Assembly (NCBI GenBank): GCA_016720655.1
Contig: JADKKE010000011.1
Location: 1 to 64,000 of the forward strand
Direction: 5' to 3'
DNA: 64,000 nt
From: Bacteroidota bacterium
GTDB lineage: Bacteria > Bacteroidota > Bacteroidia > AKYH767-A > 2013-40CM-41-45
Shown in pieces: positions 17,600 through 26,274 of the stretch. A program made the position numbers and the translations under genes. Position 1 is the stretch's first letter. Each line of letters starts with the position of its first letter. Under the pieces are notes generated by a model that worked only from the letters and a program-made list of their open reading frames with translations, was not told where the DNA came from and did no database searches.

Positions 17600-17956
17600 T
17601 CAACCCAACCCAACCTCTTTTTCAAAGTAATCAATGATCGCCTGTTTGATCAACAGATCCTGTTCACGTAAAGTCAATGGAGGAAGTTTTTGGCTTAGTT
17701 CCCAGTCGGGCCAGCCTTGTTCATCGACGCCTTTGAGTTCATAATAACCGAATTGGCTCAGTAATCGACACGTTGCAATGTGCATGAGATCCTGCTTTTC
17801 ATCTTTGCTGTATTTCTGAGGTCCCTGCCCTAATTCCTGAACCCCGATTAAAAAAAGCAAAGCTTGTAAATCTGGTTCTTCTCCGAACCGATCAGCAAGA
17901 ATATGAAGTAATTGTTCCCATTTCCCCTTTAAAAGCTGCAAATCAATAGCATCCAT
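17600..17956 (-). CDS. Conserved Bacteroidota hypothetical protein, 118 residues
   Basis: Small soluble protein beginning MDAIDLQLLKGKWEQLLHIL, with LFLIGVQELGQGPQKYSKDEKQDLMHIATCRLLSQFGYYELKG and an end DLLIKQAIIDYFEKE. The string L.GVQELG.G...KF.K..K..LMHIA.C.LL...GYYE is conserved in uncharacterised Bacteroidota proteins. No signal peptide, metal site or known fold is evident; it is probably all-helical. It is divergent from the VWA gene, with 74 bases between them that hold a strong -7 element for the VWA gene. Confidence 0.75.
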   Translation of the reverse strand: MDAIDLQLLKGKWEQLLHILADRFGEEPDLQALLFLIGVQELGQGPQKYSKDEKQDLMHIATCRLLSQFGYYELKGVDEQGWPDWELSQKLPPLTLREQDLLIKQAIIDYFEKEVGLG

Positions 17957-17992
17957 ATCGGCACAAATGTATCCAGAATTTTCGGCGTTTGC

Positions 17993-18000
17993 TACCTTTG
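17993..18000 (+). promoter_or_regulatory. -7 element of VWA gene
   Basis: TACCTTTG followed by C is a full match to TAnnTTTG, 30 bases upstream of the GTG start. Confidence 0.5.
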
Positions 18001-18030
18001 CAGCCCCGTTGACGGTTTATCAGGTATCGC

Positions 18031-19176
18031 GTGCATCAAAAACAATTTTTCAGGATTTTCTTATCCCTCCTATTTTTTACCATTCTCAGTTCTTCCCCTG
18101 TCAAAGCACAGAAAGCAACAGGGCAAACGGTAGATGTTGTTTTTTGCCTTGACCTGAGCAGCAGTGCAAATGGATTGATCGATCACTTGCGTAACCATAT
18201 CTGGGATTATTGGTATTTTTTCTCCCGTTGTCAGCCTGCACCGAATTACCGAATTGGTGTTGTTGCATATTCCCGGTTCAGTTATGGAAAGTCTACCGGC
18301 TATTCGAAATTGATCAAAGACCTTGGAACTGATTTCGAACCTTTGAGCAATATTTTATACAAAATTCCGTCTCGTATTGAAAAGGGCGATCAATATGTAG
18401 GTGCTGCATTGAGCACTTGTTTGAAAAAAATTTCCTGGTCGAAGGATCCGAATGCCATTAAAATCATTTTCCTCGTTGGAAACGGTGATGTTACTCTGGG
18501 AGCAGAAAATATTGACAGAAATATTGAAAAGCTGAATTCACAAGGTGTTGTTATCTATCCTATTTATTGTACTGTGCCGGGGGAACGGAAAACAATCCGG
18601 CAGTGGCAGCGGATAGCAGAAAACAGCGGAGGGAAGCTGAGTACGATTTCTATTCGGAATAAATATTTTGATCAATTGAATGGATTTGACATCAAAAAAT
18701 TCCGTGCCTTGAACCGTAAATTTAACAACACATATTTGTATTACGGACAAGGTGGTTACAAACGCTGGAAAATGATGCTTGATGAAGACAATCATATGTA
18801 CATTGCCAATACAGAAGGTTACCGGTACAGGGCACTTTACAAGATCTCCGACGATTACCAGAAAAAAAATTCTTCCTGGGATCTGGTCGACCTCTATTAT
18901 AAAAATCCTGTCGCATTTATGGATGTGGAAAGAAAAACCCTGAATGATACTTGTAAACGAATGAATAGTGAGCAGTTGAAAGCCTATATTATTTATAAAA
19001 AATACGAGAGAAAGAAATTGAGTGCGATGATGGCAGATATGCTTGCCGAGAAAGAAATGAAGGACAAAGCAACGGGAAAAATCATGGAAAAAACGATGGG
19101 GACTTTGGACATTATTACCATTCGCCGGATTCGAGAAATATTAATGGGTAAACAAATAAACTGTCCGAAATACTAA
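18031..19176 (+). CDS. Exported von Willebrand factor A domain protein
   Basis: 381-residue protein with a signal peptide (RIFLSLLFFTILSSSPVKAQ) and a VWA domain. The metal-ion-dependent adhesion site is DLSSSANG, with D41, S43 and S45 in place, followed by RIGVVAYSRFSYG and KIIFLVGNGDVTLGAEN. The C-terminal part (about 240-381) is charged and helical and contains KYERKKLSAMMADMLAEKEM. VWA domains mediate protein contacts; the partner is unknown. The start is GTG at 18031, as no ATG lies before the signal peptide. The next gene begins one base after the stop, so the two probably form an operon. Confidence 0.82.
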   Translation: MHQKQFFRIFLSLLFFTILSSSPVKAQKATGQTVDVVFCLDLSSSANGLIDHLRNHIWDYWYFFSRCQPAPNYRIGVVAYSRFSYGKSTGYSKLIKDLGTDFEPLSNILYKIPSRIEKGDQYVGAALSTCLKKISWSKDPNAIKIIFLVGNGDVTLGAENIDRNIEKLNSQGVVIYPIYCTVPGERKTIRQWQRIAENSGGKLSTISIRNKYFDQLNGFDIKKFRALNRKFNNTYLYYGQGGYKRWKMMLDEDNHMYIANTEGYRYRALYKISDDYQKKNSSWDLVDLYYKNPVAFMDVERKTLNDTCKRMNSEQLKAYIIYKKYERKKLSAMMADMLAEKEMKDKATGKIMEKTMGTLDIITIRRIREILMGKQINCPKY

Positions 19177-19177
19177 T

Positions 19178-19896
19178 ATGTCAACCTGGAATAAATGGAT
19201 TTTTGGTGGCCTTGGCTGGGCCCTTGGCGGACCAATCGGAGGAATTATAGGTTTCGCCCTGGGTGCAGTTTCAGAAGAAGGTCAAAAAGCACTCAGCTCC
19301 GGGGCTTCAAACGTATTGCCGAATGATTTCAGTGCATCCTTGCTCGTCTTGTGTGCAGCAGTGATGAAAGCAGATCAAAAGGTGATGCGTTCAGAGCTCG
19401 AATTTGTAAAGTCTTTTTTCTCCCGGCAGTTCGGAGAGGACCACACACGTGAGCGGATGATTTTATTTCGTGAAATATTAAATCAGGAAATTGAAATCGG
19501 TCCGGTTTGCGCCCAGGTTAGACAATTTGTCGACCCTTCAGCACGCCTCCAATTGTTACATCTATTGTTTGGCCTCGCGAATTCTGATGGTGGTGTAAGT
19601 GAACCTGAACTGAATGTTATCGGACAAATTTCTGTGTTGATCGGTATCGGACAAAAAGATTTCGAAAGCATTAAAGCAATGTTCATCAAAAATACTGACT
19701 CTGCTTACACAATTCTTGAGATTGAAAAGTCGGCAAGCGATGATGAATTGAAAAAGCTTATCGGAAAATGGCTATGAAATACCATCCGGACAAAGTCCAT
19801 CATCTTGGACCGGAATATGCAAAAGATGCACAGGAGAAATTCAAGAAGATTAATGAAGCGTATGAGTCAGTGAAAAGAGAACGCGGCATCGTATAA
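19178..19896 (+). pseudogene. TerB-DnaJ (DjlA-like) protein, frameshifted
   Basis: The protein begins with a glycine-rich hydrophobic segment (GGLGWALGGPIGGIIGFALG), then a TerB-like helical domain (LLVLCAAVMKADQKVMRSELEFVKSFF) and a C-terminal J domain. The first frame ends at 19777, but with one extra A in the A run at 19751-19755 the J domain continues KKAYRKMAMKYHPDKVHHLG, with an intact HPD motif, to a stop at 19894-19896. This architecture is that of DjlA-type cochaperones, which stimulate DnaK. A one-base homopolymer undercall is the likeliest cause. It follows the VWA gene by one base. Confidence 0.85.
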
Positions 19897-19963
19897 ATTT
19901 TCATTGCAACGACCCCGGAAGCTAAAAGTCTGAGCAAATAAAATATTTTTTCCGCGAAGGATT

Positions 19964-20473
19964 TTACAACAGTTGATCCTGAATTTTTTCTTGAACAGTT
20001 TTCATCACCGGCAAAACCGAAGGTGCGATCTTCAGGAGTGGATAATACAAATGCGAATCCGCTTTTTTATCCGGGGATAACCAGGAATATGTTGTATCCA
20101 GGCGATTAAAAAAATAAAGAGCGACACTGATGACGAGTGCGTATTTTACTCCGCCAAAAACTGCTCCCAGGATTTTATTGAAAATTCCGAGTGTGGCGAT
20201 TTTAATTAAGCCTTCAAATAATTTTGCAAGAAAATAAATTCCCACCGATACGACGAGAAACATTATAAAAGAAGAAATGTAATGTACAGTACGTGGATTG
20301 GCATCGAACATTTTCAATACATAGGGTTCAGCAAATGCAGAAAATTTAAAAGCGGCATACAATCCCAGGAACATGGCTCCGAGAACTGCTACTTCAAAAA
20401 TAAAACCCTTGATAAAACCACGAATCATTCCTGTGATTAAAAGCAGGGCGAGTACAATATCCAAATAGTTCAT
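19964..20473 (-). CDS. CvpA family membrane protein
   Basis: 169-residue inner-membrane protein with four helices. The opening NYLDIVLALLLITGMIRGFIKGFIFEVAVLGAMFLGLYAA and the later SSFIMFLVVSVGIYFLAKLFEGLIKI and LGAVFGGVKYALVISVALYFF match the CvpA family (colicin V production, now linked to envelope stress and biofilm). The family's conserved RGF.KG motif is present. It lies 56 bases downstream of pgk on the same strand and may be cotranscribed. Confidence 0.93.
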   Translation of the reverse strand: MNYLDIVLALLLITGMIRGFIKGFIFEVAVLGAMFLGLYAAFKFSAFAEPYVLKMFDANPRTVHYISSFIMFLVVSVGIYFLAKLFEGLIKIATLGIFNKILGAVFGGVKYALVISVALYFFNRLDTTYSWLSPDKKADSHLYYPLLKIAPSVLPVMKTVQEKIQDQLL

Positions 20474-20529
20474 TCGTATTTCCTAGAAACAAAAGCGTCA
20501 GTAAAAAAATTATCTCGCACCGATGCCTT

Positions 20530-21610
20530 TCATGCTACATCTTTAGATGTAATGGCGGCAACACCTGGCAATACTTTTCCTTCGATGTATTCAAGCAATG
20601 CTCCTCCGCCGGTACTAACGTAAGACACTTTTTCACCGAGGTGAAATTTATTGATCGCTGCAGCAGAATCTCCTCCGCCAATGAGCGAAAATGCGCCTTT
20701 TTCTGTAGCACGAACGATTGATTCTGCCACTGCTTTTGTTCCGGAAGAGAACTTGTCGAATTCAAATACTCCGGCAGGACCATTCCAGAGAATGGTTTTT
20801 GAATTCTCGATCACATCGGAAAATAATTTTGCAGATTTCACACCGATATCCAGGCCCATCCATCCTTCCGGAATGTTGTTGATCTCACTGTGACCAACTT
20901 GAGCATTGGCATCAAATTTATCTCCAAGAACTGCATCGCTGGGGAGAACGATGTTCACACCTTTTGCTTTTGCTTTTTCAAGAATTTGAAGAGCTAAATC
21001 CAGTTTGTCTTCTTCACACAAAGACGAACCAATCTTCCCTCCCATCGCTTTAACAAACGTAAATGCCATTCCGCCGCCAATCAAAAGATTGTCGACCTTA
21101 TTCAACAATTGCTCGATAATTAATATTTTATCCGAAACTTTTGCTCCTCCCATAATTGCTGTGAATGGTTTTGCTGGATGATTCATGACCTTATCCGCAT
21201 TCTCAAGTTCGCCTGCCATCACATAACCAAAACATTTTTTCTGTGGAAAGAATTTAGCAATAACTGCTGTGGAGGCGTGCGCACGGTGGGCTGTTCCGAA
21301 TGCATCATTCACATAAAATGTCCCCAACGCCGAAAGTTTTTGTGCAAATTCTTCATTCCCCTTTTCTTCTTCTTTATAGAATCGCAGATTTTCCAACAAT
21401 AAAATTTCTCCCGGCTGAAGTGACGCAGCCATCGACTTAGCGGATTCACCGATGCAATCGTCTGCAAATTTCACTTCGGTTTTCAAAACTTCAGTCAGAT
21501 GAGGAACCAAATGTTTGAGAGAGTATTTTTCAGCAGGATAGAGGAACATTGAAATCAACGCGGATCAATGCCTTTTGTCCGGAAAAATTGTGCTGATCAA
21601 TCGTATTCAT
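20530..21610 (-). pseudogene. pgk: Phosphoglycerate kinase with internal deletion
   Basis: The glycolytic kinase that transfers phosphate between 1,3-bisphosphoglycerate and ADP. The 5' end is intact: ATG 21610 reads MNTIDQHNFSGQKALIRVDFNVPL, then hits a stop. In another frame the gene resumes PAEKYSLKHLVPHL and runs normally to the end, with GTFYVNDAFGTAHRAHAST, MGGAKVSDKILIIEQLL, KTILWNGPAGVFEF and SLIGGGDSAAAI. Compared with the family about 40 codons are missing at about 21550-21562, including the conserved substrate-binding Arg and the SHLGRP loop. Net length is not a multiple of three. This is either a true disabling deletion or a misassembly. Confidence 0.9.
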
Positions 21611-21628
21611 AGTTTGAGAATTGTGCTG

Positions 21629-21636
21629 CAAAGATA
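21629..21636 (-). promoter_or_regulatory. -7 element of pgk
   Basis: The minus strand reads TATCTTTG followed by C, a full match to TAnnTTTG, 18 bases before the pgk ATG. The pgk promoter and start are therefore intact even though the gene body is not. Confidence 0.5.
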
Positions 21637-21758
21637 TTTGAATCAGGAATACAGAGAAGAAATTACGAGGAATTTGCATTCCTCTGTTTGTTGATTTTTT
21701 CACGGTAAGATCGACAGTGTATGTGCCCTACAAGGCTCAATTTTATAAAAGCAATTCC

Positions 21759-21766
21759 TATCTTTA
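21759..21766 (+). promoter_or_regulatory. Candidate -7 element of holB
   Basis: TATCTTTA differs from TAnnTTTG at the last base and ends four bases before the holB ATG, so the mRNA would be nearly leaderless. Confidence 0.35.
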
Positions 21767-21770
21767 CATC

Positions 21771-22906
21771 ATGCTATTTGCAGATGTCATCGGTCAACAG
21801 CTTGTGAAACAACGCCTTCTTCAATCCGTGAAAGATGAACGCGTGAGCCATGCCCTGATGTTTCTTGGTCCGGAAGGTTCAGGGAATCTGGCCCTTGCTT
21901 TGGCTTTTGCAACTTATCTCGTTTGTGAAAACAGAAGCGATTCGGATAGTTGCGGACATTGTTCTGCCTGTATCAAGATGAATAAACTTGTGCATCCGGA
22001 TGTTACTTTTAGTTTTCCGGTAGCATCAAGAAAAGATGAAAAAATTTCCAAACCGAAGAGCCTTGATTATATAAAAGAATGGAGGAATCTGTTCTTGGAA
22101 ATCCTTATCTGGTATATACCAAGTGGGTTGAAGATCTGGACATCGAAAACAAACAAGGACTCATTTCAGTAGATGAAGCAGGCGATATTGTAAGTCGGCT
22201 CAGCCAGAAAAGGGTGGAGTTGGTCTATAAGATTGTCGTCATTTGGGTTCCGGAACGGATGAATACAGCAGCGGCGAACAAGCTTTTAAAAATTATTGAA
22301 GAACCACCGGAGAATACTCTATTTTTTCTTGTCGCCGAGCAATTTGAGCAAATGCTGCCAACAATTACTTCCCGAATCCAACTCGTGAAAGTCAACCGGC
22401 TTCAGGATGAAGAAATGATTTCGGCATTGATGAAAATTCATGACCAGGGAGCAGAAGTAGCCCGGCGTATTGCACAACGTTCGAATGGAAATTATAATGA
22501 AGCACTGAAAATTCTTTCCAATGATACTGCTGAGGCAGATTTAAATCAATGGTTCATCCTCTGGATGCGTGCTTGTTTCAAAGCAGATGTCATACGCATC
22601 ACCGAGCTGTGTGATGAATTTGCAGGTCAATCACGTGAGACGCAGAAAATGTATCTCGAACATGCACAGTCGGTCGCCCGCGAATGTCTCATGATTAATT
22701 ATGCTGAACGCTCACTCATTCGTATGGAAGGAAAAGAACTGGAAGACTTGAAAAGATTTGCACCTTTCATTCACATTGATAACGCAGAGAGCTTTGTAGA
22801 AGAACTAAATTCCGCATCGTATCATCTGGAGCGCAATGCAAATTCAAGAATATTATTTACAGATCTTTCTTTCAAAATTCATCGCTTAATTTATTCGGCT
22901 TCTTAA
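21771..22906 (+). pseudogene. holB: DNA polymerase III delta' subunit, frameshifted
   Basis: Delta' is the clamp-loader subunit that pairs with delta and DnaX to load the sliding clamp. The first frame gives MLFADVIGQQLVKQRLLQSV, the degenerate P-loop GPEGSGNLALALA and a zinc-site cluster around CGHCSACIKM. The frame breaks near 22084-22085: adding one G turns the end of the first frame into EWRESVLGNPYLVYTKW, which joins the second frame (ENKQGLISVDEAGDI ... AAANKLLKIIEEPPENTLFFLVAEQ ... TITSRIQL) through to 22906. holB is essential, so a one-base sequencing error is much more likely than real loss. The start at ATG 21771 is supported by homology. Confidence 0.9.
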
Positions 22907-23091
22907 ATTGCCGGAATGGCTTTTGAATTTTAATCTTTCATTATTTTAGTTTTAATAAATTGTTTAACAAAAATTTCCCCTCATTTCTCTTTTAGTAAGT
23001 AATAAAGCAGGCTTTTCTTAATACAAAATCCAGAATGAAAAGGCAGATTTACCGTTCATATTTTATTTATTAATCGCTTTGATTTTTTAAG
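22907..23091. other. AT-rich spacer after holB
   Basis: Rich in T and A runs. I see no stable hairpin with a T tract and no gene. Confidence 0.4.
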
Positions 23092-23310
23092 ATGCGTTTC
23101 ATCGCCAAATTTAATTCAGGAATTTCAGGAGAAGATCCGATTTGGTTAGTTGTAGAACCGGATCAGGGCTCGGAAGGATACCTGTTATCAGGATATTCAG
23201 AATTAAAAGGGCCTCCGCATTGGGGAATCGCCTATGAAAACCTTGATCATGCCCTGGAAGTAGCTCGCGGAATGGGAATTCAACATCACGATTGGATCAG
23301 GCAATCCTAA
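23092..23310 (+). CDS. Small conserved-looking protein, unknown function
   Basis: 72-residue soluble protein MRFIAKFNSGISGEDPIWLV, with VVEPDQGSEGYLLSGYSELKGPPHWGIAYENLDHALEVARGMGI and a C-terminal HHDWIRQS. The mixed beta-strand and helix pattern and balanced composition look like a real gene. I do not recognise a family and see no catalytic motif. It sits between holB and the PSP1 gene on the same strand, separated from each by about 185 and 226 bases. Confidence 0.55.
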   Translation: MRFIAKFNSGISGEDPIWLVVEPDQGSEGYLLSGYSELKGPPHWGIAYENLDHALEVARGMGIQHHDWIRQS

Positions 23311-23487
23311 AATTAATTGTGGGATAGAATTTTATTTCACAGAACAAACAATTCAATGATTGTTCCGTGGCATTTTAAAGCATTCAACTTGTTTTTCGAG
23401 GTAAATCAGGATTTCATTTAAACCAAAATATTCCTGTTCCAACACAATCACCTGATTATCAGCTATTCTTTGATTGCTCGATTTGTG

Positions 23488-23495
23488 TATTTTTG
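23488..23495 (+). promoter_or_regulatory. -7 element of PSP1/RicT-like gene
   Basis: TATTTTTG followed by C matches TAnnTTTG; a TTTG lies 15 bases upstream at 23469-23472. The ATG follows 41 bases later. Confidence 0.45.
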
Positions 23496-23536
23496 CAGAT
23501 TAATGATGAAAATCATTTCCTAAAAAAAATAACAAA

Positions 23537-25096
23537 ATGGCTTGTAATTCCTGCAGCACAACAAAAGACGGGACAACCGGAGGATGCCGAAATAATGGCA
23601 CCTGCGGAACGGGAGGATGCAACAAGCTGAATGTATATAATTGGTTAACAGACATGGTGTTGCCTCATGGGCAACAGCCGTTTGAGATTGTAGAAATACG
23701 CTTCAAGGGAAGTCGTAAAGAATACTTCCGAAACAAAGAAGCAATCGATCTCCGGGCCGGAGATGTGGTTGCAGTGGAAGCTTCTCCGGGTCACGATGTA
23801 GGTGTGGTTTCTATGGTTGGCGAGTTGGTACGTTTTCAGCTGAAGAAGAAAAACATCTCCGAAGACTCCGATGTAATCAAAGCTTTTTACCGGAAGGCGA
23901 AACCAAATGAAGTTGAGAAATGGCTTGAAGTAAAAGACAAGGAGCCTTCTATGCTTTCCCGCACCCGGGAAATTATTCAGTCACTTAAGCTGAGTATGAA
24001 ACTCGGAGATGTTGAGTATCAGGGTGACGGAAAAAAAGCAACTTTTTTCTATACTGCTGATGATCGTGTTGATTTTCGGGAACTCATAAAACGACTTGCC
24101 GATGAATTCCGAATCCGTGTGGAAATGCGTCAGATTGGGATGCGTCAGGAAGCAAGCCGACTCGGCGGAATTGGTGTGTGCGGAAGGGAATTGTGTTGTT
24201 CTACGTGGCTAACAGATTTCAAAACCGTTTCAACAAGTACTGCACGTTACCAGAATCTTGCATTGAATCCGGCAAAACTGGCGGGTCAATGTGGCAAACT
24301 TAAATGTTGTCTCAATTACGAGCTCGATTCCTACATGGATGCATTGAAAGAATTTCCATCCACGAATGTGATTCTCGAAACAGAAGGAGGAAGAGCATAC
24401 CATCGCAAGACGGATATTTTCAAACGAATGCTGTGGTATGCATACAGTGGAGATGATAAACGGGAGCAAACCGAAGGTGGTGATGGCAACACTGGTGGCG
24501 GTGATGGCGGCAACTGGATTGCACTTCCTGTTAGTCGTGTCAATGAAATTATTGAACTGAACAAACAAAAAATTCGTCCGACAGAATTGCGTGATGCAGC
24601 GACAGAGGAAGATATTATTGAAAAGGAACCTGACTACGCGAACGTAGTGGGCCAGGACAGTATCGACCGGATGGATAAAAAGAAAAAGAAGAAAAAGAAA
24701 AAGAAAAAATCCGGTGCCGGTCCTGAAGGCGCACGTCCGCCTCAACAAACTTCAGCCGGAGAAAACAAAACAGCCCCACGTCAACCGCTTCCACCACGTC
24801 CTCAGGGACAACAGGAAGCAAGGCCTCCTCGTCCGCCACAGCAGACAGGAAATAATCCACAGCAAAAAAATCAACGACCACAACAACAAGGTCAACAAGC
24901 CCGTCCACCCAGACCACCTCAGCAGCAACAAAACCGTCCGCAACAAACTCCACGACCACCACAAAATCCTCCTCCAACCCAAGGAGATAATAGTCAGACC
25001 GGAGGGGCGCCACAACAAGGTTCATCCCGCGGACCACGTCAGCGCCCCGGGCAAAATCAAGGAGGACAAGAAACGCCGCCAAAATCACAGGAATAA
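23537..25096 (+). CDS. PSP1 domain protein (RicT-like) with poly-Lys and Pro/Gln tail
   Basis: 519-residue protein. The N terminus is Cys-rich (CNSCSTTKDGTTGGCRNNG, then CGTGGCNKL). A PSP1 domain follows at about 60-300, with EASPGHDVGVVSMVGELV, RIRVEMRQIGMRQEASRLGGIGVCGRELCC and AGQCGKLKCCLNYE. In firmicutes the homologue RicT belongs to an iron-sulfur complex that steers RNA processing; the cysteines here fit metal binding. After residue 370 comes a run of 11 lysines and then a disordered Pro/Gln/Arg-rich tail of about 130 residues. In Bacteroidota this gene usually sits beside gldH, as here. Confidence 0.9.
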   Translation: MACNSCSTTKDGTTGGCRNNGTCGTGGCNKLNVYNWLTDMVLPHGQQPFEIVEIRFKGSRKEYFRNKEAIDLRAGDVVAVEASPGHDVGVVSMVGELVRFQLKKKNISEDSDVIKAFYRKAKPNEVEKWLEVKDKEPSMLSRTREIIQSLKLSMKLGDVEYQGDGKKATFFYTADDRVDFRELIKRLADEFRIRVEMRQIGMRQEASRLGGIGVCGRELCCSTWLTDFKTVSTSTARYQNLALNPAKLAGQCGKLKCCLNYELDSYMDALKEFPSTNVILETEGGRAYHRKTDIFKRMLWYAYSGDDKREQTEGGDGNTGGGDGGNWIALPVSRVNEIIELNKQKIRPTELRDAATEEDIIEKEPDYANVVGQDSIDRMDKKKKKKKKKKKSGAGPEGARPPQQTSAGENKTAPRQPLPPRPQGQQEARPPRPPQQTGNNPQQKNQRPQQQGQQARPPRPPQQQQNRPQQTPRPPQNPPPTQGDNSQTGGAPQQGSSRGPRQRPGQNQGGQETPPKSQE

Positions 25097-25186
25097 AATG
25101 AGCACAACACTATCCGCTGCATTGACCAGGTTTTTCAATTCTCCTTCAAAATCTTTTGTTGCTCGAGAATTGTTTTATTCTCTGTA

Positions 25187-25630
25187 ATGGCCGGATTCGT
25201 TCTTCTCTTAAGTTCCTGTGATAAAAATGTAGTCTTCGAAAAAAATATTTCATTACCGGAAAACAGATGGGATGCAACGAACATCGTCCATCTTGAAACA
25301 AACATTGAGGATACATCAAAAGCACACAATTTGTATATCAATATCCGGAATGCCGGCGGTTATCAATTCAGAAATTTGTTTGTCTTTTTTACAACTACTA
25401 CGCCGAAAGGAGAAATAGAAAGAGATACCGTTGAATTAATTCTCGCTGATGAAAGAGGGAAATGGCTCGGTGATGGCCTTGGCGATATCTGGGACAATCG
25501 TATTCTTTTCAAACAAAACTTCCGTTTTCCGCAAGCAGGAATTTACAAATTTGATCTGCAACAAGCCATGCGAATACCCATTCTACCCCAGGTAATGGAC
25601 GCCGGTGTGCGTATTGAGAGAGTTGAATAA
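25187..25630 (+). CDS. gldH: Gliding motility lipoprotein GldH
   Basis: GldH is a lipoprotein needed for gliding and for type IX secretion in Bacteroidota. The mature part matches: CDKNVVFEKNISLPENRWD, AHNLYINIRNAGGYQFRNLFVFF, GEIERDTVELILADERGKWLGDGLGDIWDNRILFKQNFRFPQAGIYKFDLQQAMR and VMDAGVRIERVE. The lipobox is LLSSC. The start is doubtful: from ATG 25187 only ten residues precede the lipid cysteine and none is basic. A 29-codon frame at 25098-25187 ends ARELFYSL and would join to give ARELFYSLVMAGFVLLLSSC if one G were missing near 25184. The family call is firm; the N terminus is not. Confidence 0.88.
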   Translation: MAGFVLLLSSCDKNVVFEKNISLPENRWDATNIVHLETNIEDTSKAHNLYINIRNAGGYQFRNLFVFFTTTTPKGEIERDTVELILADERGKWLGDGLGDIWDNRILFKQNFRFPQAGIYKFDLQQAMRIPILPQVMDAGVRIERVE

Positions 25631-25631
25631 C

Positions 25632-25699
25632 GGTTCAAAGTTCAAGAATTAGTTATTGGTTATTAGTGAATAGTTATTGGTTCAAGGTTCAAAGTATGA
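25632..25699. repeat. Heptanucleotide repeat H (GGTTCAA / AGTTATT)
   Basis: Two units GGTTCAA AGTTCAA at 25632-25645, then after a five-base slip seven units: AGTTATT, GGTTATT, AGTGAAT, AGTTATT, GGTTCAA, GGTTCAA and AGTATGA. It starts one base after the gldH stop. Two unit types alternate within one phase. Confidence 0.85.
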
Positions 25700-25764
25700 C
25701 CACGCTTCGAACCCCCGATGAAATGCATCATTCTTAGTAATTCCTTCCCCACACTTTTCCCTTT

Positions 25765-26274
25765 TCACCGTCCCTCGTCCCTCGTCCCCCGTCCCTTCAA
25801 AAACATTCTCACTATCAGACCTCCACAAATCAGCATCAACAGAAAAATATAAAAGTCGCCATGCTTCGAGCCGGATTGAAGTTTTTTATTTTCTAATTTG
25901 AGTGCTTCTACTTGTTTGCTCAGTGTATCTGATAGTTGTTGTAGATTGTTTAATCGTTCCTCATTGGTGTTTGCGCTGTATGTGAGATTCAACTTCTCAA
26001 AATTTTTATAATCCAACATTCGGTTGAGTGCACTGATGATACGGTTATCTGTGTCTACAATCTCTTGAAGTTTTGATTGTGTTTCCCGGAGGTCTGTTTT
26101 TGTCCTTTGACCAAAAATCCCGCTGCGTTCTCTAAGAGATGCAGAGTAATGATCAAAAAGGATTTTCCTTTCCTGAAGCAGATTCATCAAATCTTTGCGG
26201 GCGACAACAGAAGGCGAAAGTGTTTGAGCAGATATGCTTCCGGCGAGGAGTAGAAAAAGGAAGAGAATACGCAT
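25765..26274 (-). CDS. Exported coiled-coil protein with C-terminal membrane anchor
   Basis: 169-residue protein with a signal peptide (MRILFLFLLLAGSISAQ), a charged helical region of about 110 residues with coiled-coil character (LQEIVDTDNRIISALNRMLDYKNF, LNNLQQLSDTLSKQVEALKLENKKLQ) and a C-terminal helix DFYIFLLMLICGGLIVRMFL. The last residues (KGRGTRDEGR) are encoded by heptanucleotide repeat I, so the tail is a product of the repeat. Such small anchored coiled-coil proteins occur in Bacteroidota without a known role. It is convergent with gldH. Confidence 0.7.
   Translation of the reverse strand: MRILFLFLLLAGSISAQTLSPSVVARKDLMNLLQERKILFDHYSASLRERSGIFGQRTKTDLRETQSKLQEIVDTDNRIISALNRMLDYKNFEKLNLTYSANTNEERLNNLQQLSDTLSKQVEALKLENKKLQSGSKHGDFYIFLLMLICGGLIVRMFLKGRGTRDEGR
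25770..25797. repeat. Heptanucleotide repeat I (GTCCCTC/GTCCCCC)
   Basis: Four units: GTCCCTC, GTCCCTC, GTCCCCC and GTCCCTT. It overlaps the last codons of the minus-strand coiled-coil gene. Units are shared with repeats G and K. Confidence 0.85.

Noticed and set aside
24615..25088. Long valine-rich antisense frames opposite the PSP1 gene
   Set aside because: These arise from the repetitive Pro/Gln/Lys codons of the real gene on the plus strand.
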